A stretch of DNA of 64,000 nt from Sunxiuqinia sp963678245 (GTDB lineage Bacteria; Bacteroidota; Bacteroidia; Bacteroidales; Prolixibacteraceae): NCBI GenBank assembly GCA_965140765.1, contig OZ223309.1, positions 1,736,001 through 1,800,000 on the forward strand, in the 5' to 3' direction. The notes under the pieces are model-generated. The model made no database searches. It saw nothing but the letters and a program-made list of their open reading frames with translations, and was not told the DNA's origin. Below, piece after piece: positions 25,556 through 34,190 of the stretch. Position 1 is the first letter of the stretch, and each line of letters opens with the position of its first letter. The translations under genes were made by a program, and so were the position numbers.

Positions 25556-28159
25556 ATGACTAAAACAGAGAAAAGTAAACAATGCTTTTCCGCCGGGAAA
25601 AAGTTAATGAATGGGATTTTGGCTTTGTTTCTGTTAAGCTGTTCGTGTGCTGTTTTTGGGCAAAAGATGAAGGTGAACGAACTGGGGTATTTTGAGAAGA
25701 CAGGTGTAAATATTCTTGTTTTTAGCAGCGAATACAATGGAATGTTCTTTGATGAAAAAACGGCAGCTGTAGAAATTATACATCATGGCGTACGCACCTC
25801 TACCGGTGGGGCAGTACGACTTCAAAACACTCCCGAACAATGGGATTTGGTACCCGAAGTGACTGACCGGAAAGTAGATCGTGAAAATAACTCAATTGAA
25901 GTTACTTTGCGTTACGATGAGCTTGATTTTGAATCGAAGTTGCTTGTAACCGCGAAAGGTGAGGGGGTAGAGATTAATGTAATTCTTGATGAGCCACTCC
26001 CTGAAAAATTACAAGGGAGAGCCGGTTTTAATCTTGAGTTTCTACCAGCGGCTTATTTCGAAAAAATGTATCTGATGGATGGAAAACCGGGAACGTTTCC
26101 CCGTTACCCGTCGAGTGATACAAAAATAGAACCCGGAAGCAAAAAGATACACCAGTTTGCAGGACATACCACTTTCGATGACCGGGGAAAAGACGAATTT
26201 ATTGTTCCTTTTCCTTTAGCCAGCGGAAATATGCTTGTTATGGCTCCTGAAGATACCGAACGGCTGATAAAAATTAAAAGCGAAACCGAGCTGATGTTGT
26301 TCGATGGCCGAAATGTGGCGCAAAATGGTTGGTTTATTGTGCGCAGTTTACTTCCTGCAGAAAAAACTGGGAAAGTACTAAGTTGGTACCTTGAACCTAA
26401 TGCAATAAACAACTGGGTACGTAAACCGGTCGTTGGTTTTTCGCAGGTTGGCTATGTCCCCGATCAAGAAAAAGTAGCAGTAATTGAACTGGATAAAAAT
26501 GATACTCCTTTAAAAACAGCTTCATTACTAAAGGTTACTGAAGAGGGCGATTTTGTAGAAAAGCTGAAAGGCGAGGTTAAGATATGGGGAGACTACAAAC
26601 GATACAATTACGCTAAATTCGATTTCAGTGTAATTAAAGAACCTGGAATTTACTGCATTCAATACGGCGATCAAAAAACAAATACATTTTCCATCGATAC
26701 GGATGTTTACAACAATATCTGGCAGCCCACTTTCGATGTGTGGTTTCCCGTGCAAATGGATCACATGCAGGTGAATGAAGCCTATCGAACCTGGCATGGC
26801 GAACCCTACAAAGACGATTGTTTACAGGCTCCGTTAAATCATCAGCATTTTGATGGTTACGAACAAGGCCCAACTACTGATACAAAATACAAACCACTCG
26901 AACATATTCCAGGAATGGCCGTTGGAGGCTGGTTCGATGCCGGTGATTTTGACATACAAACTGGTTCGCACAACAGTGTAATAACTGAATTTGTTGGATT
27001 ATGGGAACAATTTGGTGTTGATAGAGATCAGACCTACATCGACCAGAAAACACGTTATGTCGACATTCATCGTCCCGATGGACAGCCCGATTTGTTGCAG
27101 CAAATTGAACATGGGGTGTTAAACCTGGTGGCACAGGTCGAAAATATTGGTCACCCGGTGCGCGGTATTATTGTACCCAACCTACACCAGTATCATCACC
27201 TTGGCGATGCGATGACAGAAACCGATAATCTACCATATAACTCAAAGTTAGCCCCATTTGAAACCGACGGTGTTTCGAGTGGAACAATGGACGATCGCTG
27301 GGCTTTTACTAACCGCAGCTCGTTTTTGGATTATCAAACGGCAGCAACTTTTTCAGCAGCCAGCCGTGCGCTGAAAGGCTACAATGATGAATTGGCAGGT
27401 AAATGTTTGGAATACGCTGTGAAGTTAGTGGAAGAGGCAGACGAAGCCATAAAAAACAATAGCGATACTGGCGAACCCTGGATGAGAATGATGGCGCGTG
27501 GAGCCGATTTGAGTACGGTTCTTGAGCTTTACATTACCACAAAAGAACAAAAATATCGCGATCGTTTTGAAGAAAAACTATGGACAATTCTGGATCAGCC
27601 AACAGGTGGTCGCGATTTTGGACAAATGTTTTTTGCCAGCAGAAGCTTAAATCCAGCGTTAAAAGCCATTCCGTATATGGATGACGCATACAAAACAAAA
27701 CTGAGAGGCTACATTGTTAACTACAAGGCATCGTTGGAAGCAATGGAGGAAAACAATCCTTATGGTGTGCCGATTTCGGGCAGCGGATGGGGTGGTAGCG
27801 GAATGGTTGTAAATGCAGCCATTACCAACTATCATGCACACAAAGCTTTCCCCGATGTAATTGATAAAGAGTATGTTTTTAAAGGACTGAACTATATTTT
27901 TGGTTGTCACCCGTATTCAAATATATCGTTTGTAAATGCGGTAGGAACAAAATCCAAAAAAGTGGCCTACGGAAATAACAGGGCAGATTTTACAACCATT
28001 GCCGGTGGAATTGTTCCCGGATTGTTGTTGTTAAAACCCGATTTTTTTGAAAATAAGGACGACTGGCCATTTTTATGGGGCGAAAATGAAGTTACCATTG
28101 GCGGCTCTGCCGAATATATTTTCCTGTCACATGCTATTCTTGATCTTGTAAATAATTGA
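25556..28159 (+). CDS. GH9 glycosidase with N-terminal Ig-like domain
   Basis: Exported GH9-family enzyme of 867 aa. The N-terminal segment (LLSCSCAVFGQ) could be processed by either signal peptidase. About residues 40-270 form a beta-rich domain of uncertain type, then a cellulase N-terminal Ig-like domain (GFSQVGYVPDQEKVAVIE) and the (alpha/alpha)6 GH9 domain from about 390. GGWFDAGDFD supplies the catalytic Asp pair (Asp461/Asp464), and GENEVTIGGSAEY near the C-terminus holds the general acid Glu845. The family is mostly endo-beta-1,4-glucanase, but several GH9 members act on other beta-glycans. Its presence in a xylan locus may mean activity on mixed hemicellulose or on xylan itself; I cannot decide which. 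Confidence 0.9.
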   Translation: MTKTEKSKQCFSAGKKLMNGILALFLLSCSCAVFGQKMKVNELGYFEKTGVNILVFSSEYNGMFFDEKTAAVEIIHHGVRTSTGGAVRLQNTPEQWDLVPEVTDRKVDRENNSIEVTLRYDELDFESKLLVTAKGEGVEINVILDEPLPEKLQGRAGFNLEFLPAAYFEKMYLMDGKPGTFPRYPSSDTKIEPGSKKIHQFAGHTTFDDRGKDEFIVPFPLASGNMLVMAPEDTERLIKIKSETELMLFDGRNVAQNGWFIVRSLLPAEKTGKVLSWYLEPNAINNWVRKPVVGFSQVGYVPDQEKVAVIELDKNDTPLKTASLLKVTEEGDFVEKLKGEVKIWGDYKRYNYAKFDFSVIKEPGIYCIQYGDQKTNTFSIDTDVYNNIWQPTFDVWFPVQMDHMQVNEAYRTWHGEPYKDDCLQAPLNHQHFDGYEQGPTTDTKYKPLEHIPGMAVGGWFDAGDFDIQTGSHNSVITEFVGLWEQFGVDRDQTYIDQKTRYVDIHRPDGQPDLLQQIEHGVLNLVAQVENIGHPVRGIIVPNLHQYHHLGDAMTETDNLPYNSKLAPFETDGVSSGTMDDRWAFTNRSSFLDYQTAATFSAASRALKGYNDELAGKCLEYAVKLVEEADEAIKNNSDTGEPWMRMMARGADLSTVLELYITTKEQKYRDRFEEKLWTILDQPTGGRDFGQMFFASRSLNPALKAIPYMDDAYKTKLRGYIVNYKASLEAMEENNPYGVPISGSGWGGSGMVVNAAITNYHAHKAFPDVIDKEYVFKGLNYIFGCHPYSNISFVNAVGTKSKKVAYGNNRADFTTIAGGIVPGLLLLKPDFFENKDDWPFLWGENEVTIGGSAEYIFLSHAILDLVNN

Positions 28160-28178
28160 ACTATTAAAACCATATAGA

Positions 28179-29531
28179 ATGAATATCAAAAAATCCTTTA
28201 CTCTTGCCATAATCTTTGTCGTATCGGCGTTTACGGTTTTGGCGCAAAATCCGATAATCAGAGATCAGTTTTCGGCCGATCCAACGGCTCGTGTATTTAA
28301 CGGTAAGGTATATGTCTTTCCATCGCACGATATTCCTGCTCCGCCCAATAAAAACCTGCGTGAAAATTGGTTTTGTATGCCCGATTATCATGTGTTTTCA
28401 TCAGAAAATCTTGGCGAATGGATCGATCATGGTGTAATTGTTAGTCAGAATAAAGTGCCATGGGTTGATTCTACATCATACAGCATGTGGGCTCCCGATT
28501 GTATCGAACGTAACGGAAAATATTATTTCTATTTCCCAGCCAACAAAAATGCAGCAGGCCCCAACGGTCGCAAGGGCTTTGGAATTGGAGTTGCCATTGC
28601 CGATAAACCTGAGGGCCCTTACGTTCCGCAGGAAAATCCTATTGAAGGTATTTTTGGTATCGATCCAAATGTTCTGATCGACAAAGACGGGCAGGCCTAT
28701 TTGTATTTTTCGATGGGCAACATTTATGTGGCCAAACTAAAAGACAACATGACAGAGCTGGAGTCGAAGCCGGTAGCCATTGCCAATTTACCAGAAAAAG
28801 GGATGAAAGAAGGACCATTTGTTTTTGAACGAAACGGAAAATACTACCTTACATTCCCTCATGTGGAAAATGAAACCGAACGGTTGGAGTATGCCATGGG
28901 CGATAGCCCTGAAGGTCCGTTTACCATGACCGGAGTGATTATGGACGAATCGGAAACGGGATGCTGGACTAACCATCATTCACTGATCGAATACAACGGA
29001 CAATGGTATTTATTTTATCATCACAACGATTATTCGCCGAATTTCGACAAAAACCGATCGGTATGTATCGACAGCTTATTTTTTAATGCCGATGGCACCA
29101 TTCAAAAAGTTACTCCAACAAAACGAGGTGTTGGTATAACCCCCGCATCGGGTAAAATTCAGCTTGATCGTTACAGCGCGATAAGTGAAAATGGCGCAAA
29201 AATAGCTTTTAACGATGCCAAAAATACTTTTGCAGGTTGGAAAACTATACTTGATAATAAGGGGGCGTGGATTTCATACAACTCGGTAAATTTTGAAAAG
29301 AAAAATAAAGGAAAAGTAGTGGTGAGTGCCGGTGCATTAAACGGAGGTAAAGTAGAATTGAGAATTGATGCATTCGATGGTCCCGTTTTGGCAGAAATTA
29401 ATGTGCCGAAAAGTAAAGAAATGACTGTGTCGAAAACAAAAATAAACAAAGTTGAAGCCGGCATTCACAATATTTTTGTGGTGGCCGCAAATGATAATCC
29501 GGTAGAAATCGACTGGATAAGTTTTGAATAG
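28179..29531 (+). CDS. GH43 enzyme with C-terminal CBM6-like domain
   Basis: Exported 450-aa GH43 enzyme; the signal peptide ends at FTVLAQN. Propeller motifs: QFSADPTARVFNGKVYVFPS (base Asp), FGIDPNVLIDKDGQAYLYFS and MKEGPFVFERNGKYYLTFP (acid Glu). The extra segment PAPPNKNLRENWFCMPDY replaces the TSHDED region of the other two CBM6-bearing GH43 genes here, so substrate preference may differ. The C-terminal beta-sandwich (IQLDRYSAISENGAKIAF ... VEIDWISFE) is a divergent CBM6-like domain. It starts 19 bp after GH9 and precedes GH95 by 54 bp. It is most likely an arabinofuranosidase or xylosidase. Confidence 0.9.
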   Translation: MNIKKSFTLAIIFVVSAFTVLAQNPIIRDQFSADPTARVFNGKVYVFPSHDIPAPPNKNLRENWFCMPDYHVFSSENLGEWIDHGVIVSQNKVPWVDSTSYSMWAPDCIERNGKYYFYFPANKNAAGPNGRKGFGIGVAIADKPEGPYVPQENPIEGIFGIDPNVLIDKDGQAYLYFSMGNIYVAKLKDNMTELESKPVAIANLPEKGMKEGPFVFERNGKYYLTFPHVENETERLEYAMGDSPEGPFTMTGVIMDESETGCWTNHHSLIEYNGQWYLFYHHNDYSPNFDKNRSVCIDSLFFNADGTIQKVTPTKRGVGITPASGKIQLDRYSAISENGAKIAFNDAKNTFAGWKTILDNKGAWISYNSVNFEKKNKGKVVVSAGALNGGKVELRIDAFDGPVLAEINVPKSKEMTVSKTKINKVEAGIHNIFVVAANDNPVEIDWISFE

Positions 29532-29585
29532 AATAGAACAAGGAGAAATTCCTCTTAGCAAGAAGAGGGCTAATAATCAGGAAAG

Positions 29586-32033
29586 ATGAAGAGATTTGTA
29601 TTTTTAATATTCGTTGCCTTTTGTGCATGTGTACAGCAACAACCCGAAGACAATACGCTGCTAAAGCTACGGTACGATAAGCCGGCTGAACAGTGGGTTG
29701 AAGCACTTCCGGTTGGGAATGGCCGTTTGGGGGCAATGATATACGGAGACCCCGAAAACGAAATTATTCAGTTAAACGAGAACACGATTTGGGCCGGACA
29801 ACCCAACCGGAACGATAATCCGGATGACAAAGCATCGTTGGAAAAAGTGCGTCAGTTGATTTTCGATGGAAAATACAAGGAAGCGCAAGATCTCGTTAAT
29901 AGTGATTTTATAAGTAAAAAATCGCAAGGAATGCCTTACCAAACTGCGGGCAATCTGAAGTTGAGTTTTGAAAAACATGATAGTGTTAGCAACTACTCAC
30001 GCGAATTAAACCTGGAAAAGGCTGTGGCTACAACAAGCTACCGGGTTGGCGAAGTAAACTATAAAACTGAGGTGTTTTCATCTTTCCCCGATCAGGTTAT
30101 TGTTGCCCGTATTTCTGCCGATAAATCAGGTGCTTTAAATTTCGCGGCAACGCTCGACCGGCCTGCTAAGGTAACGGTTACTACCCGTGGGAACAACGAG
30201 TTGGTTATGACAGGTGTTACCAGTAGTCATGAAGGTGTAAAAGGAGCTGTAGAGTTTGAAACTCGGGTAAAAATACTAAACGATGGTGGTGAAATATTAG
30301 CTGATGAAGGAGTCCTGACTGTGAGTGACGCAAAAGCAGCAACTATTATTATTTCAATGGCCACCAACTTTAACAATTACAATGATATTAGTGGAAATGC
30401 CAACGAGCGCGCTAAACAATATTTGCAGGCAGCTATCCAGAAATCATATAAGGATTTATTGAAAGATCATATTGCTGACTACCAAAGCTATTTTAATCGG
30501 GTTGATCTGGATTTGGGAGAAACCGAAGCAGTAAATAAAACGACAGATGTCCGGGTGGAGGAATTTGCAACGGGAAACGATCCGCAATTAGTGGAGCTCT
30601 ATTTTCAGTTTGGAAGGTACTTGCTTATTTCATCATCGCGCCCTGGTGGTCAGCCTGCCAATTTGCAGGGAATTTGGAACGACCAGTTAATGCCACCCTG
30701 GGACAGTAAATACACGGTAAATATTAATGCCGAGATGAATTACTGGCCATCGGAAATTACCAACCTGAGCGAATTAAATGAACCACTGATTCAGATGGTA
30801 AAAGAATTATCGGAAACCGGCAAAAAAACGGCAAAGGATATGTACGGAGCCAATGGCTGGGTATTACATCATAATACTGATATTTGGCGTATCAACGGGC
30901 CAATTGATGGTGCTACCTGGGGCATGTGGCTGATGGGTGGTGCATGGTTGTCGGAACATCTTTACGATAAGTATGCTTTTAGCGGAGATACAGAATACCT
31001 GAAAAGCGTTTATCCGGCTATGAAAGGTGCAGCATTGTTTTTCCTCGATTTTTTGATCGAAGAGCCCGAAAACGGATGGCTGGTGGTTTCACCTTCAGTT
31101 TCTCCCGAAAATACTCCGGCAGGTCATGGTTCAAATATTTCGGCCGGAACAACCATGGACAATCAGTTGCTTTTCGATTTATTTTCGATAACCGTTAAAG
31201 CTGCCGAGGTTTTAGAAACTGATACAGCTCTGGTGGAAAAAATTAAAGCCACCATGCAAAAACTGCCGCCTATGCAAATTGGGAAATGGGGACAATTGCA
31301 GGAATGGATGTACGATTGGGATAATCCAAACGATCATCATAGGCACGTATCGCATTTGTTCGGACTTTACCCTTCTAACCAAATATCGCCTTATCATTCG
31401 CCCGAATTATTTGAGGCTGCACGCACTTCGTTGGTAGCTCGTGGCGACGAATCAACCGGCTGGTCGATGGGATGGAAAGTAAATCTATGGGCACGTTTGC
31501 TCGATGGCGATCATGCCTACAAACTAATTACCAACCAGCTAAAACCTGTTGCGCGTGGCGGCAGAAGAATGAGCGGTGGTACTTACCCGAACTTGTTTGA
31601 TGCGCACCCGCCTTTCCAGATTGACGGGAACTTTGGTTGCACAGCAGGAATTGCCGAAATGCTGATGCAAAGCCAGCATGGAGCCATTCACTTACTTCCG
31701 GCACTTCCATCAAAATGGAGTAAAGGATCGGTGAGCGGATTAAGGGCTCGCGGTGGTTTTGAAGTAGATATTAAGTGGGAGAATGGCGAAGTGCAAAACG
31801 CAATTATTCGTTCCAAACTGGGCGGAAATTGCCGGATTCGTTCTTATGTTCCTTTAACTTGTGAAGGTTTGAAGGAAGCTAACGGCGAAAATCCAAATTC
31901 GTTTTATTCCATTCCTAAAATAATGGAGCCAAAAGTAAATACAGAAGATGTGAAACTACCAGAGTTGAAAAAAGTGTATGAGTATGATTTGGAAACTGTT
32001 GCCGGAGAAGAAGTTCTTCTGATGAAACTATAA
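29586..32033 (+). CDS. GH95 alpha-L-fucosidase/alpha-L-galactosidase-type lipoprotein
   Basis: GH95-family inverting glycosidase, 815 aa, with a lipoprotein-like signal (FCAC, Cys13/Cys15). The N-terminal beta-domain opens with WVEALPVGNGRLGAMIYG and QLNENTIWAGQPNRND, hallmarks of the family. Residues matching the AfcA active site are Asn379 and Asn381 in VNINAEMNYWPSE, Glu508 in PSVSPENTPAG and Asp680 in PPFQIDGNFG. GH95 enzymes act on terminal alpha-1,2-L-fucose, and a B. ovatus xylan-locus member acts on alpha-L-galactose. The xylan setting favours L-galactose removal from complex glucurono-arabinoxylan, which is inference. All expected domains are present. Confidence 0.93.
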   Translation: MKRFVFLIFVAFCACVQQQPEDNTLLKLRYDKPAEQWVEALPVGNGRLGAMIYGDPENEIIQLNENTIWAGQPNRNDNPDDKASLEKVRQLIFDGKYKEAQDLVNSDFISKKSQGMPYQTAGNLKLSFEKHDSVSNYSRELNLEKAVATTSYRVGEVNYKTEVFSSFPDQVIVARISADKSGALNFAATLDRPAKVTVTTRGNNELVMTGVTSSHEGVKGAVEFETRVKILNDGGEILADEGVLTVSDAKAATIIISMATNFNNYNDISGNANERAKQYLQAAIQKSYKDLLKDHIADYQSYFNRVDLDLGETEAVNKTTDVRVEEFATGNDPQLVELYFQFGRYLLISSSRPGGQPANLQGIWNDQLMPPWDSKYTVNINAEMNYWPSEITNLSELNEPLIQMVKELSETGKKTAKDMYGANGWVLHHNTDIWRINGPIDGATWGMWLMGGAWLSEHLYDKYAFSGDTEYLKSVYPAMKGAALFFLDFLIEEPENGWLVVSPSVSPENTPAGHGSNISAGTTMDNQLLFDLFSITVKAAEVLETDTALVEKIKATMQKLPPMQIGKWGQLQEWMYDWDNPNDHHRHVSHLFGLYPSNQISPYHSPELFEAARTSLVARGDESTGWSMGWKVNLWARLLDGDHAYKLITNQLKPVARGGRRMSGGTYPNLFDAHPPFQIDGNFGCTAGIAEMLMQSQHGAIHLLPALPSKWSKGSVSGLRARGGFEVDIKWENGEVQNAIIRSKLGGNCRIRSYVPLTCEGLKEANGENPNSFYSIPKIMEPKVNTEDVKLPELKKVYEYDLETVAGEEVLLMKL

Positions 32034-32158
32034 AAGGTAACGAGTGAAACGAGCGTTAAAACATTCACTCCCATACGTTGGGTTGAATTGCAGCGAGTTG
32101 ACTACTACCAATGGAAACAAACAATCTTAAAAACATGAATTATAACTTAAAACCTACG

Positions 32159-33430
32159 ATGAATAAAGAAATGAGAAGAACACTCTGTTTCTTCATCACA
32201 TTGTTGCTGCTGTTTCCGGCAACCAAAATGTTCGGACAGCAGCAAGAAAAAAAACAAGGAGCCTATTATACCGGTAAATACCGAAATCTTTTTGCCGAAG
32301 CCGGATACGCACAGAAAGATATTGATGCGAAGTTAGAGAAAGCATATCACGATCTTTTTGAAGGACCCAATCGTATCTATTTCGAGGTTGAAGATTCGTT
32401 AGCTTACGTTTCGGATATTAAAAATAATGATGCACGAACTGAAGGCCTTTCGTATGGCTTGATGGTGGCTGTTCAGTTTAATAAAAAAGAAGTATTTGAT
32501 AAACTCTGGCGATGGACAAAAAAGTACATGCAGCATCAATCAGGGGCACGTGAAGGGTATTTTGCCTGGAGTATTAATCCGGAAACTAACCGGCCGAATT
32601 CGCCAGGCTCAGCCTCGGATGGCGAGCTGTATTTTGTAACATCACTGCTGTTTGCATCCAACCTTTGGGGCAACGATACCGGAATTGACTATTACGCCGA
32701 AGCACGCCGTATTTTAGATGCCATGTGGGAAAAAGATGGCTCTAACAGAGTAAACAACATTATCAACGTCGAGCATAAACAAATAAGTTTTGTTCCCGAA
32801 GGTGGTGGTTACAACTGGACAGATCCATCGTATCATGTACCGGCGTTTATGGAAGTTTGGGCCGATTTTGCCAACGACGGACACGAGCAGTTTTACCGCG
32901 ATTGCGCCGATACTGCCCGGGTTTTTCTACATCGGGCATGTCATCCTGAAACCGGACTGAACTTCGATTATGCCAATTTTGATGGCTCAAAACATGAATC
33001 ACCCTGGATGCCACAGGCGTTTCGCTACGACTCGTGGCGGGTGCCCATGAATATCGCCATGGACTACATTTGGTTTGGCAAGGATAAAAACTGGCAGGAG
33101 GATTATGCCGGTCGTTTCCAGGGATTTTTACGATCAGAAGGAATTAACGATTTTGTCGATCAGTACAACCCCGAAGGAACCAAGCCAGAATGGATACTTC
33201 AGGCAGGTGGCTTTCGAAAATTACGCCACTCGTTGGGATTAGTATCTACTTCGGCAACGCTGTCGATGGTGGACGACGTTGATCCTGAATTTGACTTTGT
33301 ACATAAACTTTGGAATGCTAAACTGGAGCCCTACGAAGATGGCTACTTCGACCCTTATTACGATGGTTTGCTGTATCTGTTCAGCTTAATGCACCTGAGC
33401 GGAAATTACCAGGCAATTTTACCTGAATAA
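32159..33430 (+). CDS. GH8 reducing-end xylosidase (Rex)-like enzyme
   Basis: Exported GH8 enzyme, 423 aa from 32159. Earlier in-frame ATGs at 32111 and 32135 exist, but the signal peptide (MNKEMRRTLCFFITLLL ... MFGQQ) is best placed from 32159. The (alpha/alpha)6 barrel shows ARTEGLSYGLMVAVQF with the general acid Glu95, SASDGELYFVTSLLFASNLWG, and WRVPMNIAMDYIWF with the probable base Asp302. It resembles Rex enzymes that release xylose from the reducing end of xylo-oligosaccharides (BhRex, BiRex8A); an endo-xylanase role is the alternative. It is the last intact gene of the left-hand enzyme run. Confidence 0.9.
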   Translation: MNKEMRRTLCFFITLLLLFPATKMFGQQQEKKQGAYYTGKYRNLFAEAGYAQKDIDAKLEKAYHDLFEGPNRIYFEVEDSLAYVSDIKNNDARTEGLSYGLMVAVQFNKKEVFDKLWRWTKKYMQHQSGAREGYFAWSINPETNRPNSPGSASDGELYFVTSLLFASNLWGNDTGIDYYAEARRILDAMWEKDGSNRVNNIINVEHKQISFVPEGGGYNWTDPSYHVPAFMEVWADFANDGHEQFYRDCADTARVFLHRACHPETGLNFDYANFDGSKHESPWMPQAFRYDSWRVPMNIAMDYIWFGKDKNWQEDYAGRFQGFLRSEGINDFVDQYNPEGTKPEWILQAGGFRKLRHSLGLVSTSATLSMVDDVDPEFDFVHKLWNAKLEPYEDGYFDPYYDGLLYLFSLMHLSGNYQAILPE

Positions 33431-33610
33431 TTAATTTTATCGTTGGGCCAAATCTCGATCTATAATTTGGGGTAAGTTTTTCTTATACCGTCGGTTAATT
33501 TTGATTATCTAGATTCGAAAGTCATTTATCTATTATCAAATATCAATCTGAAATCCAAAAATTATCATTGTTAGGTAGAATATCAAGCAGAACCTTATTT
33601 AACCTAGCTT

Positions 33611-34003
33611 ATGAAAAAAAGAATGTTAAGGCTGTACATTTGTCTTTTTATATCTTTGTGTGCATACTCAAACTACGCTTGGCAAGGAATGCCGACTCCA
33701 AAACTGCACATTGATGTCCGTTATTTAAAGAATCCACACGGCAATATTGTAACCTTACATGGTTTTGCGCAAACCTACAGACCATGGTTTAACAAACGCG
33801 GAAAGTTTTGGACTAACTACAATATTAACGATTGCTTTGAGTACAACAATGGAGTTACTGATGATATTATTGATGTAGGATCGAAGATTAACTTCTTGCA
33901 ACTTCATATGGATCCCTATTGGGGCAATACTCCTGAATGTACATCGGATGGGCACGAACTTCCAAATTGTTTTGATAAAAGACGGTTTAAAAAATACCTG
34001 TGA
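33611..34003 (+). pseudogene. Truncated GH5-like enzyme (N-terminal remnant)
   Basis: A 130-residue product with a signal-like start (MKKRMLRLYICLFISLCAYS) and the N-terminal part of a GH5-type barrel: MPTPKLHIDVRYLKNPHGNI, LHGFAQTYRPWFNKRGKFWT and NFLQLHMDPYWGNTPECTSD. I recognise this as the opening of Bacteroidota GH5 hemicellulases (possibly subfamily 21), which need about 300 residues or more for the barrel. The frame stops at KKYL and none of the three forward frames of the next 130 bases continues the homology, so this is truncation rather than a single frameshift. Both catalytic glutamates are missing. It sits at the junction where composition shifts, as if a rearrangement removed the rest of the gene. 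Confidence 0.72.
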
Positions 34004-34190
34004 CAGAACAATACTATTAATTTTTAATTAGCTTGCTTATTAAATTAACTCTAATGTTTTTTGCACCATGCAATAATGTCAAAGAACATTTTTATTATTA
34101 CTGGAAAAACGGATATAAAATCCTTTTTTAGAATTGTTAAAAGAGGTTGTAACTAAAATGGTAAAGCTTGACTTGATGTACGAAGAACCG

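Noticed and set aside
32042..32070. 7-bp inverted repeat GAGTGAA/TTCACTC between GH95 and GH8
   Set aside because: Short stem with a 15-base loop and no T-tract; expected by chance in a window of this size.
33448..33483. Possible terminator after the GH8 gene
   Set aside because: Only a 6-bp AT-rich stem (CCAAAT/ATTTGG) followed at a distance by an interrupted T-run; too weak to call.
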